Of a stretch of 64,000 bases of DNA, positions 36,715 through 45,121 are shown piece after piece. Made by a program: the position numbers and the translations under genes. The notes under the pieces are model-generated. The model searched no databases, was not told where the DNA came from, and saw nothing but the letters and a program-made list of their open reading frames with translations. The stretch's first letter is position 1. Each line of letters opens with the position of its first letter. Location: the NCBI RefSeq assembly GCF_001647715.1, contig NZ_CP015600.1:4588001-4652000 (forward strand), written 5' to 3'. Source of the stretch: Pseudomonas antarctica (GTDB lineage: Bacteria > Pseudomonadota > Gammaproteobacteria > Pseudomonadales > Pseudomonadaceae).

Positions 36715-36738
36715 TTAGTTTAGAAAAATCTGAACTAA
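36715..36738. promoter_or_regulatory. Inverted repeat, probable LysR operator
   Basis: Arms TTAGTTTAGA and TCTGAACTAA (one mismatch) around AAAA, with a T-N-A LysR-type core, 83 bases before the ureohydrolase start and about 104 bases before the LysR start. Confidence 0.65.
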
Positions 36739-36821
36739 GTATTTGCGCCTGCCGATTCTTCCTGCCCCGGGCTTTTCGCAGAATCGGCCCCTAATAAACA
36801 AAACAATGATGAGGCAATCCC

Positions 36822-37772
36822 GTGGACAAGATTTTCCACCAACCACTGGGCGGCAACGAAATGCCGCGCTTCGCCGGCATCGCCACCATGATGCGACTTC
36901 CCCACCTGCAAACGGCCAAAGGCCTGGACGCCGCCTTTGTCGGCGTGCCGCTGGACATCGGCACCTCGCTGCGCGCCGGCACCCGCTTCGGGCCGCGTGA
37001 GATCCGTGCCGAATCGGTGATGATCCGCCCCTACAACATGGCCACCGGCGCCGCGCCGTTCGACTCGTTGTCGGTTGCGGACATTGGCGACGTGGCGATC
37101 AACACCTTTAACCTGCTCGACGCCGTGCGCATCATCGAGGAAGCCTACGATGAGATTCTTGAGCACAACGTGATCCCGATGACCCTGGGCGGCGACCACA
37201 CCATCACCCTGCCGATCCTGCGGGCGATCCACAAGAAACACGGCAAGGTCGGGCTGGTGCACATCGATGCCCACGCCGACGTCAACGACCATATGTTCGG
37301 CGAGAAAATCGCCCACGGCACCACCTTCCGCCGCGCGGTGGAAGAAGGCTTGCTCGATTGCGACCGTGTGGTGCAGATCGGCCTGCGTGCCCAGGGCTAC
37401 ACCGCCGAAGACTTCAACTGGAGCCGCAAACAGGGCTTTCGCGTGGTCCAGGCTGAAGAATGCTGGCACCACTCTCTCGCGCCGCTGATGGCCGAAGTGC
37501 GTGAAAAAGTCGGCGGCGGCCCGGTGTACCTGAGCTTCGACATCGACGGCATCGACCCGGCCTGGGCGCCCGGCACCGGCACCCCGGAAATCGGCGGGCT
37601 GACCACCATCCAGGCGATCGAAATCATCCGTGGCTGCCAGGGCCTCGACCTGATTGGTTGCGATCTGGTAGAAGTTTCGCCGCCCTACGACACCACCGGC
37701 AACACCTCGCTGCTCGGTGCCAACCTGCTGTACGAGATGCTCTGCGTACTGCCCGGCGTGGCGCATCGTTGA
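36822..37772 (+). CDS. gbuA: Ureohydrolase: guanidinobutyrase / agmatinase
   Basis: 316 residues of the arginase fold. Mn ligands are in GGDHTITLP (His), HIDAHADVND (Asp, His, Asp) and SFDIDGIDPAWAPGTGTPE (two Asp). It starts MDKIFHQPLGGNEMPRFAG, a beginning I associate with guanidinobutyrase rather than arginine-pathway SpeB. Reaction: 4-guanidinobutyrate to 4-aminobutyrate plus urea. The neighbours (LysR divergent, NTF2-like gene coupled, NCS1 and SSS transporters) match the P. aeruginosa gbu locus. Agmatinase remains possible. Confidence 0.85.
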   Translation: MDKIFHQPLGGNEMPRFAGIATMMRLPHLQTAKGLDAAFVGVPLDIGTSLRAGTRFGPREIRAESVMIRPYNMATGAAPFDSLSVADIGDVAINTFNLLDAVRIIEEAYDEILEHNVIPMTLGGDHTITLPILRAIHKKHGKVGLVHIDAHADVNDHMFGEKIAHGTTFRRAVEEGLLDCDRVVQIGLRAQGYTAEDFNWSRKQGFRVVQAEECWHHSLAPLMAEVREKVGGGPVYLSFDIDGIDPAWAPGTGTPEIGGLTTIQAIEIIRGCQGLDLIGCDLVEVSPPYDTTGNTSLLGANLLYEMLCVLPGVAHR

Positions 37773-38194
37773 TGAGCACGCAAGCCGTGCTGCAAGCCGC
37801 GGCCGACCTGGTGTCAGCCTTCGCGCGCAATGACCGCGCCGCCTATTTCGGCGCGTTCACTGTCGATGCCAGCTTTGTGTTCTACACCCTCCCCCAGCCG
37901 CTGCTCAGCCGCGATGCCTATCAGGTGTTGTGGGACAGCTGGCGTCGGGACGAGGGGTTTGAGGTGCTGTCCTGCACCTCAAGCAACGCCTTTGTCAGCC
38001 TGCAGGGTAACGTGGCGGTATTTATTCATGACGTGGCCACCGAGCTGCGCATGAACGGGGAGCAATTTTTTAGCCAGGAGCGCGAGACCATTGTCTTCAC
38101 ACGGCAAGGGCGACGCACAGAACAACAAGAAGGCCTGTGGCTGGCCTGTCACGAACATTTGTCCGCTATGCCGGAAGGGCTGCCGCCCCCTTAG
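37772..38194 (+). CDS. NTF2-like / SnoaL-fold protein of the gbu operon
   Basis: 140 residues from the ATG that shares a base with the ureohydrolase stop (TGATG). It has the small alpha+beta cone pattern of NTF2-like proteins: a helix with ADLVSAFARNDRAAYFGAFT, then strands with ASFVFYT and a C-terminal REGLWLACHEHLSAMP-type end. Function unknown. The tight coupling suggests a helper of guanidino-compound breakdown. The frame is open further upstream, but that part lies inside the ureohydrolase gene. Confidence 0.8.
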   Translation: MSTQAVLQAAADLVSAFARNDRAAYFGAFTVDASFVFYTLPQPLLSRDAYQVLWDSWRRDEGFEVLSCTSSNAFVSLQGNVAVFIHDVATELRMNGEQFFSQERETIVFTRQGRRTEQQEGLWLACHEHLSAMPEGLPPP

Positions 38195-38215
38195 CCAATG
38201 TGATCGGAGCTGATC

Positions 38216-39727
38216 ATGAATAATAAAAACAACGAAAACAGTATTCGCAAAATAGAAACCAACGGGGTCGAACAGATCCCGGACCATGAACGCACCGCCA
38301 GCCCCAAGGATCTGTTCCGACTGATCTTCGGCGGTGCCAACACCTTTGCCACCGCCGTGCTGGGCGCGTTCCCAGTGCTGTTTGGCCTGTCGTTCCAGGC
38401 CGGCGTCTGGGCGATCGTGCTGGGCGTGCTGGTGGGCGCACTGATCCTGGCGCCCATGGGCCTGTTCGGGCCGATCAACGGCACCAATAACGCGGTGTCT
38501 TCCGGTGCGCACTTTGGTGTGCACGGGCGAATTGTAGGCTCGTTTCTGTCGCTGCTGACGGCGATTGCCTTCTTCTCACTGTCGGTGTGGAGTTCGGGCG
38601 ATGCGCTGGTCGGTGGTGCGAAACGTCTGATCGGCCTGCCGGAAACCGACCTGACCCTGGGCCTGGCTTACGGCGTGTTCGCCATGCTCGTACTGACCGT
38701 GTGCATCTACGGCTTTCGCTTCATGCTGTGGGTTAACCGCATTGCGGTATGGGCGGCGAGCCTGCTGTTCCTGCTGGGGATCTTCGCCTTTGCACCGGCG
38801 TTCGACAGCCACTTCGCCGGCACGGTCGCCATGGGCCAGACCGGTTTCTGGGCCGCGTTCATCGGCGCAGCACTGGTAGCCATGAGCAATCCGATTTCCT
38901 TCGGCGCGTTCCTCGGTGACTGGTCGCGCTATATCCCGCGTGAAACACCGAAAATGCGCATCATGTTGGCCGTGGTTGCCGCCCAGATCGCCACCTTGAT
39001 CCCGTTCCTGTTCGGCCTCGCCACCGCGACCATCGTGGCCATCAAGGCGCCGGACTACATCGCGGCCAACAACTACGTCGGCGGGCTGCTGGCCGTCGCG
39101 CCTACCTGGTTCTTCCTGCCGGTGTGCCTGATTGCGGTAATCGGCGGCATGTCCACCGGCACCACGTCGCTGTATGGCACGGGGCTGGACATGTCCAGCG
39201 TGTTCCCGCGCCTGCTGTCACGGGTCAAGGCCACGTTGCTGATCGGGGTGATGTCGATTGCCTTCATCTTCATCGGACGTTTCGCCGCCAACCTGGTGCA
39301 AAGCGTGTCGACCTTTGCCGTGCTGATCATCACCTGCACCACACCGTGGATGGTGATGATGATCATCGGCCTGATCGTACGCCGAGGCTTTTACTGCCCG
39401 GATGACCTGCAGGTGTTTACTCGCGGTGAAACCGGCGGCCGCTACTGGTTCAGCCATGGCTGGAACTGGCGCGGGCTGGGCGCCTGGATCCCGAGCGCAC
39501 TGGTGGGCCTGTGCTTCGTCAACCTGCCGGGGCAGTTTGTCGGGCCATTGGGCAACCTTGCCGATGGCATCGACATCAGCTTGCCGGTGACGCTGGGGCT
39601 GGCCTCGGTGGTGTACCTGACCTTGCTTCGCATGTTCCCGGAACCGGCTGCCGTCTACGGCCCAGCCGACCCTCGCAGCAAGCGCATGGATGCGCGCGTT
39701 AAACCGGCGCTGCAACAAGCCGCCTGA
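38216..39727 (+). CDS. NCS1-family purine/cytosine-type permease
   Basis: 503 residues: a hydrophilic N-terminus (about 1-30) with KIETNGVEQIPDHERT, then about 12 helices with GPINGTNNAVSSGAHFGVHGR and SNPISFGAFLGDWSRYIP, typical of the cytosine/purine branch of NCS1. Cation-coupled uptake of a nucleobase-like or guanidino-type solute is likely; position in the gbu block hints at the latter. A CGGAG precedes the ATG. Confidence 0.85.
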   Translation: MNNKNNENSIRKIETNGVEQIPDHERTASPKDLFRLIFGGANTFATAVLGAFPVLFGLSFQAGVWAIVLGVLVGALILAPMGLFGPINGTNNAVSSGAHFGVHGRIVGSFLSLLTAIAFFSLSVWSSGDALVGGAKRLIGLPETDLTLGLAYGVFAMLVLTVCIYGFRFMLWVNRIAVWAASLLFLLGIFAFAPAFDSHFAGTVAMGQTGFWAAFIGAALVAMSNPISFGAFLGDWSRYIPRETPKMRIMLAVVAAQIATLIPFLFGLATATIVAIKAPDYIAANNYVGGLLAVAPTWFFLPVCLIAVIGGMSTGTTSLYGTGLDMSSVFPRLLSRVKATLLIGVMSIAFIFIGRFAANLVQSVSTFAVLIITCTTPWMVMMIIGLIVRRGFYCPDDLQVFTRGETGGRYWFSHGWNWRGLGAWIPSALVGLCFVNLPGQFVGPLGNLADGIDISLPVTLGLASVVYLTLLRMFPEPAAVYGPADPRSKRMDARVKPALQQAA

Positions 39728-39762
39728 TCGCCCATAAAAACGATAATCGGAGACCCGCCGTC

Positions 39763-41145
39763 ATGGCTTTGGATTTATTCGTCGTACTCATCTACGCCGC
39801 CGGCATGCTCGTGCTCGGCTATTACGGCATGCGCCGCGCCAAGACCCACGAAGACTACCTGGTAGCCGGTCGCAACCTGGGCCCGTCGCTGTACATGGGC
39901 ACCATGGCCGCCACCGTGCTGGGCGGTGCATCCACCGTCGGCACTGTGCGCCTGGGTTATGTGCACGGCATTTCCGGGTTCTGGCTCTGCGCCGCGCTGG
40001 GCGCCGGGATCATTGCGCTGAACCTGTTCCTGGCCAAACCGTTGCTGAAGCTGAAGATCTTCACCGTTACCCAGGTCCTGGAAAAACGCTACAACCCCAT
40101 GGCCCGCCAAGCGAGTGCGGTGATCATGCTGGCCTACGCGCTGATGATAGGCGTGACCTCGATCCTGGCCATCGGCACCGTGCTGCAAGTGCTGTTCGGC
40201 CTGCCGTTCTGGGTGTCGGTGCTGTTGGGCGGTGGCGTGGTGGTGGTGTATTCGACCATCGGCGGCATGTGGTCGCTGACCCTGACCGACATTGTGCAGT
40301 TCGTGATCAAGACCGTCGGGCTGATGTTTATCCTGCTGCCGATCTGCCTGTACCGCGTCGGCGGCTGGGACCAACTGGTGGCCAAGTTGCCCGCGTCGAA
40401 TTTCAGCTTCACCGAAATCGGCTGGGACACGATCATCACCTACTTCATGATCTACTTTTTCGGCATCCTGATCGGCCAGGACATCTGGCAGCGGGTATTC
40501 ACTGCCCGTGACGAAAAGGTCGCCCAGTACGCAGGCACGTTCGCCGGTTTCTACTGCATTCTTTACGGGCTGGCGTGCGCGTTGATCGGGATGGCGGCGC
40601 ATGTACTGCTGCCGAACCTGGACAACGTCAACAATGCCTTCGCCGCCATCGTCAAAGCCTCGTTGCCGGATGGCATTCGCGGCCTGGTGATTGCTGCCGC
40701 ACTGGCCGCGATGATGTCCACTGCCAGCGCCGGCTTGCTTGCAGCATCGACTGTATTGACCGAAGACCTGCTGCCGCGTTTGCGGGGTGGCAAGCAGTCC
40801 AGCCTGAATATCAACCGTCTGTTCACGATGTTGACGGGTATTGCCGTGCTGGGTATCGCACTGGTGGTCAATGATGTAATCAGCGCCCTGACCCTGGCCT
40901 ACAACCTGCTGGTGGGCGGTATGTTGGTCCCGCTGATGGGGGCAATTTTCTGGAAGCGTGCAACAACGTCGGGGGCTATTGCGTCCATGACCTTGGGCTT
41001 CGTGACCGCGCTGGTGTTCATGTTCAAGGATGGGCTGGATGCGAACACGCCGATCTATTACAGCCTGGCGGCCGGGCTGGTGAGTTTTGTGGTGGTGAGT
41101 ATGTTGTCGCCACGGCCGGACGCATCGGTGGCTCGGGCGGTTTGA
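39763..41145 (+). CDS. Sodium:solute symporter (SSS family)
   Basis: 460 residues, about 13 helices. It shows the SSS features: AGRNLGPSLYMGTMAATVLGGASTVG near 36-60, GGMWSLTLTDIVQ in the middle and AALAAMMSTASAGLLAASTVLTEDL. The substrate may be a guanidino compound or a related amine, by context. CGGAG lies before the ATG. A terminator follows 31 bases after the stop. A decayed copy of its last codons and terminator occurs again at 43624-43725. Confidence 0.88.
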   Translation: MALDLFVVLIYAAGMLVLGYYGMRRAKTHEDYLVAGRNLGPSLYMGTMAATVLGGASTVGTVRLGYVHGISGFWLCAALGAGIIALNLFLAKPLLKLKIFTVTQVLEKRYNPMARQASAVIMLAYALMIGVTSILAIGTVLQVLFGLPFWVSVLLGGGVVVVYSTIGGMWSLTLTDIVQFVIKTVGLMFILLPICLYRVGGWDQLVAKLPASNFSFTEIGWDTIITYFMIYFFGILIGQDIWQRVFTARDEKVAQYAGTFAGFYCILYGLACALIGMAAHVLLPNLDNVNNAFAAIVKASLPDGIRGLVIAAALAAMMSTASAGLLAASTVLTEDLLPRLRGGKQSSLNINRLFTMLTGIAVLGIALVVNDVISALTLAYNLLVGGMLVPLMGAIFWKRATTSGAIASMTLGFVTALVFMFKDGLDANTPIYYSLAAGLVSFVVVSMLSPRPDASVARAV

Positions 41146-41176
41146 GCTATAAAATAATTTAGAGCGGTTTCTTCAG

Positions 41177-41210
41177 CGGGTGCGACGTCGGATGTCGCAC
41201 CCGTTTTTTT
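41177..41210 (+). terminator. Intrinsic terminator of the gbu operon
   Basis: CGGGTGCGAC / GTCGCACCCG perfect stem with a 7-base loop and seven T. Confidence 0.85.
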
Positions 41211-41242
41211 ATTCAACGCTGGACTTTTAGCTATCCCGGCCT

Positions 41243-43324
41243 TTAAGCGGGCGCTCTTGCGCAGATGAGTTCCTGGACCAAAGAGGCCCATACCAATCCC
41301 TGTGTTGTGCCTGCGGCATACGTCGCCCCAGCCACAATTCGATTGTAAGCGGACCAATAAACGATTGAGAGCCCATCTACAGTGCCGGGCCTGGCACATT
41401 CGATAACTTGCAGGTCGCCCCTTTCGATTGCCCTGCGGTAGGCGTTTGGAAAGTGCCGAGCAACAGCGGCCAGACAGGCCGCCAGTATTGACGCCTTATT
41501 CTCCGGTGAAGAATCGGCCGGCACCTGCCCGCCTGAGACCAGAATGAATTCCCCGTCCAAGCGGCAATTCATGACGCCGATTGGCAGATCGTACTGCAGC
41601 TTGAGCCCGCGTATGCCGGCACCTTCATCACCCACAGCGCGCAGCTTGAAAAACCAGCCAATGATCGCGACCGCCTCCGGCTCCTCGACGCCCATGGCAG
41701 TGACGACGAAGTGTTCTCGGCTCAGATCAGCAATTTGAATCGGGTTCAGGCGCTGGGGCAGGAATTGAACCCCCGAGCGCTGCAAAAGCGCCTCTATTTC
41801 ATCTTTTAGCGGGACAAATTCCAGATCGTAACCCGATACCTCAATCGCTCGACCGATGCCAGGCATTGCGTAACGTGCCTGAAATTGCAGTTGATTAATC
41901 TCTGCAAGTTCACCTCCCGGCTTGCCACTCGGCCAGGGTCTGTTTTCAATATCGCGTTGCTCGCGGATAGCGGCCTCTATACCCGTGGCGTCGTCCCTAT
42001 AGGCTCGTACAATCCGCGACCGCGCGAATCGTGCCAGGGACGGGTTGTCGGCCAGGAGCTTTTCAAACAATTCAATGCCTGCGCGATTGCACTCGACGGC
42101 CAAATACTGATTACCGGGCGTTAGATAATCGTTATTCAGCGGCTTTGCGGTGGTCTCCGTTGCTGACAGATGGCGCATGTTCACCTGCTTATGACTGGCG
42201 CCATCGCTCTGCTGATTCCCTCCGAATACCGTGACCTGATAATTGGCCAGGCGAAGCATCACGGCTTGGAGAAGGCCGTTGATACCTCTGCCGATGATCG
42301 ACACCCGTGGCGCCCCGGCATACACCTGCTGAGAGGGGATCATCAGAGACTGTGCAAGCTTGCGGCTGACCAGGCCACGCAGGGCAATCAGGCTCAGCTG
42401 AACCGCGACCGCATAGTCAAGGTCGCGATTGCAGGCTTGCGTGGTTGCTGCCTGTGTAGTCAGTGTCGCCGGCTTGCACCACGTGGAGACACTACAACCG
42501 AGTGCTTGTGTGCGAATCCGAAACGCATCCAATGTTGCAGGCCCGTAGTCCAATACGAGCTGGATGTCTTGCGCCGTTGCCAGCGCCTGCAAAGCATCAT
42601 CGCTAAAGACACCCGGCTTGGCGACACAGACCAGGCGAGCTTGTTTGTGCATGCACTGGATCAGCGCCCGATCAATACGATGAGCGGATTCGTCATTCAG
42701 GGATACGCATACGGCGACAGCACAAGCCCCTTGCAGCGCCTCAAGCCAGTCTACGAAAAACGACACTCTGGATTCGGAACTGGCGTTCCCGACAGTGTCC
42801 GGCGTTCGACCGAATCGCCCCAACACCTTAATCCGAACATTCGGGTCTCGATCAAGTAACAACTTGACGAGCGCCTTTCCCACATTGCCGTACCCCAGCA
42901 CACAGACTTCATGGGGTATGGAGCCATCAGACATTGTCAGCCAGTGTGCGATATAGGCAGCAACATGCGGTGCATTGACCCCTGGCGTATTAACTACCCG
43001 AATGTTATTGGCGTGGCATAGATCCAACCGCACCTTATCCAAACTCGTCCCTCTGCGGACCAGATAGAGCTCCCCAAAGGGATGGGATGTACGCCATTGG
43101 TCAATAACCTCTGCATCGATAGTCTGGTCTGCGACGATGAGCATGGATGGCCGCAGGAGCCCGATCTGTAAGAGCAGAGCTTGCCGGGTTAATGTCGGAG
43201 GGAAGAACACCACGTTGCGCGGGGCGTCCGCCTTCCAACCTTTCGACACCGGTGCGATATGTAAAATAATCTCGGTGGTGGCGATGAGCGACGTGGTAAC
43301 TGGCGGAACGGAAGAGAGCACCAT
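41243..43324 (-). CDS. Fusion of NAD-binding hydroxyacid-dehydrogenase-like and FAD-dependent oxidoreductase domains
   Basis: 693 residues from the ATG at 43324, which has GGAG 8 bases upstream. Residues about 35-330 resemble D-2-hydroxyacid dehydrogenases: IRVVNTPGVNAPHVAAYIA, then a Rossmann VLGYGNVGKALVKLL (G144, G146, G149) and VAKPGVFSDDALQAL. The usual catalytic Arg is Lys236, and the usual PH pair near the end is not seen (CKPATLT instead). Residues about 338-693 resemble DAO/DadA-type amine oxidoreductases: VSIIGRGINGLLQAVML (G345, G347, G350) and the closing GTVDGLSIVYWSAY...AGTTQGLVWASLVQELI. I know no characterised protein of this build. Composition looks less GC-rich than that of its neighbours. 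Confidence 0.8.
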   Translation of the reverse strand: MVLSSVPPVTTSLIATTEIILHIAPVSKGWKADAPRNVVFFPPTLTRQALLLQIGLLRPSMLIVADQTIDAEVIDQWRTSHPFGELYLVRRGTSLDKVRLDLCHANNIRVVNTPGVNAPHVAAYIAHWLTMSDGSIPHEVCVLGYGNVGKALVKLLLDRDPNVRIKVLGRFGRTPDTVGNASSESRVSFFVDWLEALQGACAVAVCVSLNDESAHRIDRALIQCMHKQARLVCVAKPGVFSDDALQALATAQDIQLVLDYGPATLDAFRIRTQALGCSVSTWCKPATLTTQAATTQACNRDLDYAVAVQLSLIALRGLVSRKLAQSLMIPSQQVYAGAPRVSIIGRGINGLLQAVMLRLANYQVTVFGGNQQSDGASHKQVNMRHLSATETTAKPLNNDYLTPGNQYLAVECNRAGIELFEKLLADNPSLARFARSRIVRAYRDDATGIEAAIREQRDIENRPWPSGKPGGELAEINQLQFQARYAMPGIGRAIEVSGYDLEFVPLKDEIEALLQRSGVQFLPQRLNPIQIADLSREHFVVTAMGVEEPEAVAIIGWFFKLRAVGDEGAGIRGLKLQYDLPIGVMNCRLDGEFILVSGGQVPADSSPENKASILAACLAAVARHFPNAYRRAIERGDLQVIECARPGTVDGLSIVYWSAYNRIVAGATYAAGTTQGLVWASLVQELICARAPA

Positions 43325-43623
43325 GCTTGTCTCCAACAATTCTGACTTAGCGCCTCGGGCATCTAGATCTTCACAAGTAAAAAATCGCAAAAACCCTGAA
43401 GTTTGCTATTCATGCTTGGGTACTTTTCAGGAGAGGGTAGAAACGCAAACGCTACAAATATTCCCCTGTCGGAGCTCAACCTACGCGTATGTTTAGAACT
43501 AAATAAGCCAGCCGTTTCTGATAGCCACGCAGTCCAATTTCCACACACGAACGCAATGCCTGACTGACGTGCGAGTATTGGACGACCGTGTGGATCACCC
43601 TGGCGATTGAATTGGCGATTTGG
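43325..43623. other. Non-coding leader of the fusion gene
   Basis: About 300 bases, AT-richer than the surroundings. No conserved-looking gene is visible, only very short frames. It should contain the promoter of the fusion gene, but I cannot place the elements with confidence. Confidence 0.4.
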
Positions 43624-43725
43624 TTGTCGCGCCGGCCAGCAGTGTCGGTGGCGCAGGCGACTTGGGGGATACGGGATTTAGAGCGATTTCTACAGCGGGC
43701 GCGACGCGAGATGTCGCAGCCGTTT
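43624..43725 (+). pseudogene. Decayed copy of the symporter 3' end and its terminator
   Basis: It aligns over about 100 bases to 41104-41207. The peptide reads LSRRPAVSVAQA against LSPRPDASVARA of the symporter, followed by the shared non-coding string ATTTAGAGCG...TTTCT.CAGCGGG and a decayed version of the terminator stem. The reading frame is broken. Confidence 0.7.
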
Positions 43726-43748
43726 TCTGTGCATTGCGCAAAAATACT

Positions 43749-43836
43749 GTGGGAGCGGTCTCAATCGCGAATGCGGCGCACCAATCAACTTTTTATCGAC
43801 TGATACAGCGGATTCGCGAGCAAGCCCGCTCCCACA
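43749..43836. repeat. REPIN-type inverted pair
   Basis: TGTGGGAGCGG...ATCGCGAATGCG and GATTCGCGAGCAAGCCCGCTCCCACA in opposite orientation; the left arm has diverged. Confidence 0.75.
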
Positions 43837-43859
43837 CTTAAGCTGAGTCGGCCGAATGC

Positions 43860-43982
43860 TTAGCGGCGACGCGGACGGCGCTGCTCGTCATCCGTGCGAA
43901 TTGGCACCGGTTGCAGCGGAGGCTCTATCAAGCCGAGCGCGACGCCAACGTCATGGAGCCAGTTCTGGATTTTCTCTTTCAT
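43860..43982 (-). CDS. Small protein (40 residues) behind an Anr-like site, PA1414-like
   Basis: A 40-codon frame starting MKEKIQNWLHDVGVALGLIE, a probable amphipathic helix, then a Pro-rich middle (PPLQPVPIRT) and a basic tail of six Arg in its last seven residues. AGGGGG lies 6 bases before the ATG. It resembles, from memory, the oxygen-responsive small gene PA1414 of P. aeruginosa, which also sits near the gbu genes. An Anr/FNR-type site at 44101-44114 supports this. Role unknown; the Arg tail could bind RNA or membranes. Confidence 0.7.
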   Translation of the reverse strand: MKEKIQNWLHDVGVALGLIEPPLQPVPIRTDDEQRRPRRR

Positions 43983-44100
43983 GGTTGCCCCCTTTGCGGG
44001 TAATGCGGGTCGGCGGGAATTCTGTCGCCTTTTCCTACAGTGATAGTAGCCCTAAGTCCTACGTAATGCTTGAACGAAACCACAACGAACTATTACTGAA

Positions 44101-44114
44101 TTGATCCAAATCAT
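44101..44114. promoter_or_regulatory. Anr/FNR-type binding site
   Basis: TTGATCCAAATCAT matches TTGAT-N4-ATCAA at 9 of 10 positions. It lies about 119 bases before the small gene. A TACTAT on the minus strand further down would put the site near -71, a known activator position. Confidence 0.55.
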
Positions 44115-44124
44115 CCCGGATCGT

Positions 44125-45018
44125 TCAAGCAATCGCGCGCGCGTCCTGCAAAAACCCGGCTTTACCTTCCTGTTGCAGGTCAATCCACGCATTGAGGTTA
44201 GCGCCGAGCATACCCTTTCGCCACATCAGCCAGGTCGTCGCAGTAGCAAAAGGCCCTGTCAGCGGATGAACGGACACGCTGTCCTTGCCCGGCAAGCTGT
44301 CGAGCATGGATTCGGACATCAATGCCACGCCGGAGCCCGCGATCACACAGGCGAGCATGCCTTGGTAGGACTCGATCTCGATGGCCCGCCCCATGGCCAC
44401 GCGCTCGTGGGAAAACCAGGTTTCCAGGCGCGTGCGGTAGGCGCAACTGCGTCGGAAAGTGAACACCGAGCGGCCGGCAACATCCTGCGGCCCGCGCACG
44501 GGTGGGTGATCGGCTTCGCAAATGATCACCAGGCGCTCTTCGCACAGCGGCACCCCGTCCAGCGTGGCGATGGTCAGCGGGCCATCCACCAACGCCGCGT
44601 CCAAGCGCCCGGTAATCAAGCCCTCCAGCAGTTCACCACTGGGCGCCGACTGCACTTGCAGGTTCACCATCGGATAAGCCTTGTGATAGCGCGCCAGCAA
44701 CTTTGGCAAATGAATCGCGGCGGTGCTGTACATGCTGCCCAACACAAAATCGCCGGCCGGCTGACCGCCTTGAACGGCGCCATGGGCCTCATCGTGCAGC
44801 GCGATCAGACGGGTGCTGTAGTCCAACAACACTTTGCCGGCAGGAGAAAGCTGCAACCGCTGGCGCTCGCGCACAAACAGGTCCACGCCGAGCTGCTCTT
44901 CCATTTGCTTGAGCCGTGTCGACAGGTTCGACGGCACACGGTGCAGGCGCTCGGCCGCACGGGTGATGGAGCCCTCTTCCGCCACGGCCTGGAAAATGCG
45001 CAATTGACTGAACTCCAT
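44125..45018 (-). CDS. LysR-family transcriptional regulator
   Basis: 297 residues from the ATG at 45018, which has GGAGAAAGG upstream. HTH at about 2-61 with SITRAAERLHRVPSNLSTRLKQMEE, then a substrate-binding domain with GSMYSTAAIHLPKLLARYH. It is divergent from an MFS gene 103 bases away, so it probably controls that gene. Effector unknown. Its 5' side overlaps nothing; the Anr-like site lies just past its stop. Confidence 0.88.
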   Translation of the reverse strand: MEFSQLRIFQAVAEEGSITRAAERLHRVPSNLSTRLKQMEEQLGVDLFVRERQRLQLSPAGKVLLDYSTRLIALHDEAHGAVQGGQPAGDFVLGSMYSTAAIHLPKLLARYHKAYPMVNLQVQSAPSGELLEGLITGRLDAALVDGPLTIATLDGVPLCEERLVIICEADHPPVRGPQDVAGRSVFTFRRSCAYRTRLETWFSHERVAMGRAIEIESYQGMLACVIAGSGVALMSESMLDSLPGKDSVSVHPLTGPFATATTWLMWRKGMLGANLNAWIDLQQEGKAGFLQDARAIA

Positions 45019-45121
45019 ACCTTTCTCCAAAACTGAACAAGTTACTCACTATTATTCATTTTTACAGAAAGTCAATCCGCTTTAGCCTGAAGGTCTTCGC
45101 TTCCTTGCAGGAAACCTGAAC

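Noticed and set aside
41243..43390. Start of the fusion gene at 43390
   Set aside because: The ATG at 43324 has a clear GGAG at the right distance; the added 22 residues lack any domain match.
43363..43548. A minus-strand leader peptide upstream of the fusion gene (including a 16-codon frame ending before its ribosome site)
   Set aside because: No ribosome site or attenuator-like hairpin supports it, so it is left as non-coding.
43588..43803. A 71-codon plus-strand frame as a new small gene
   Set aside because: Its start aligns with the tail of the symporter, and its end runs into the REPIN; it is better explained as a decayed duplicate.
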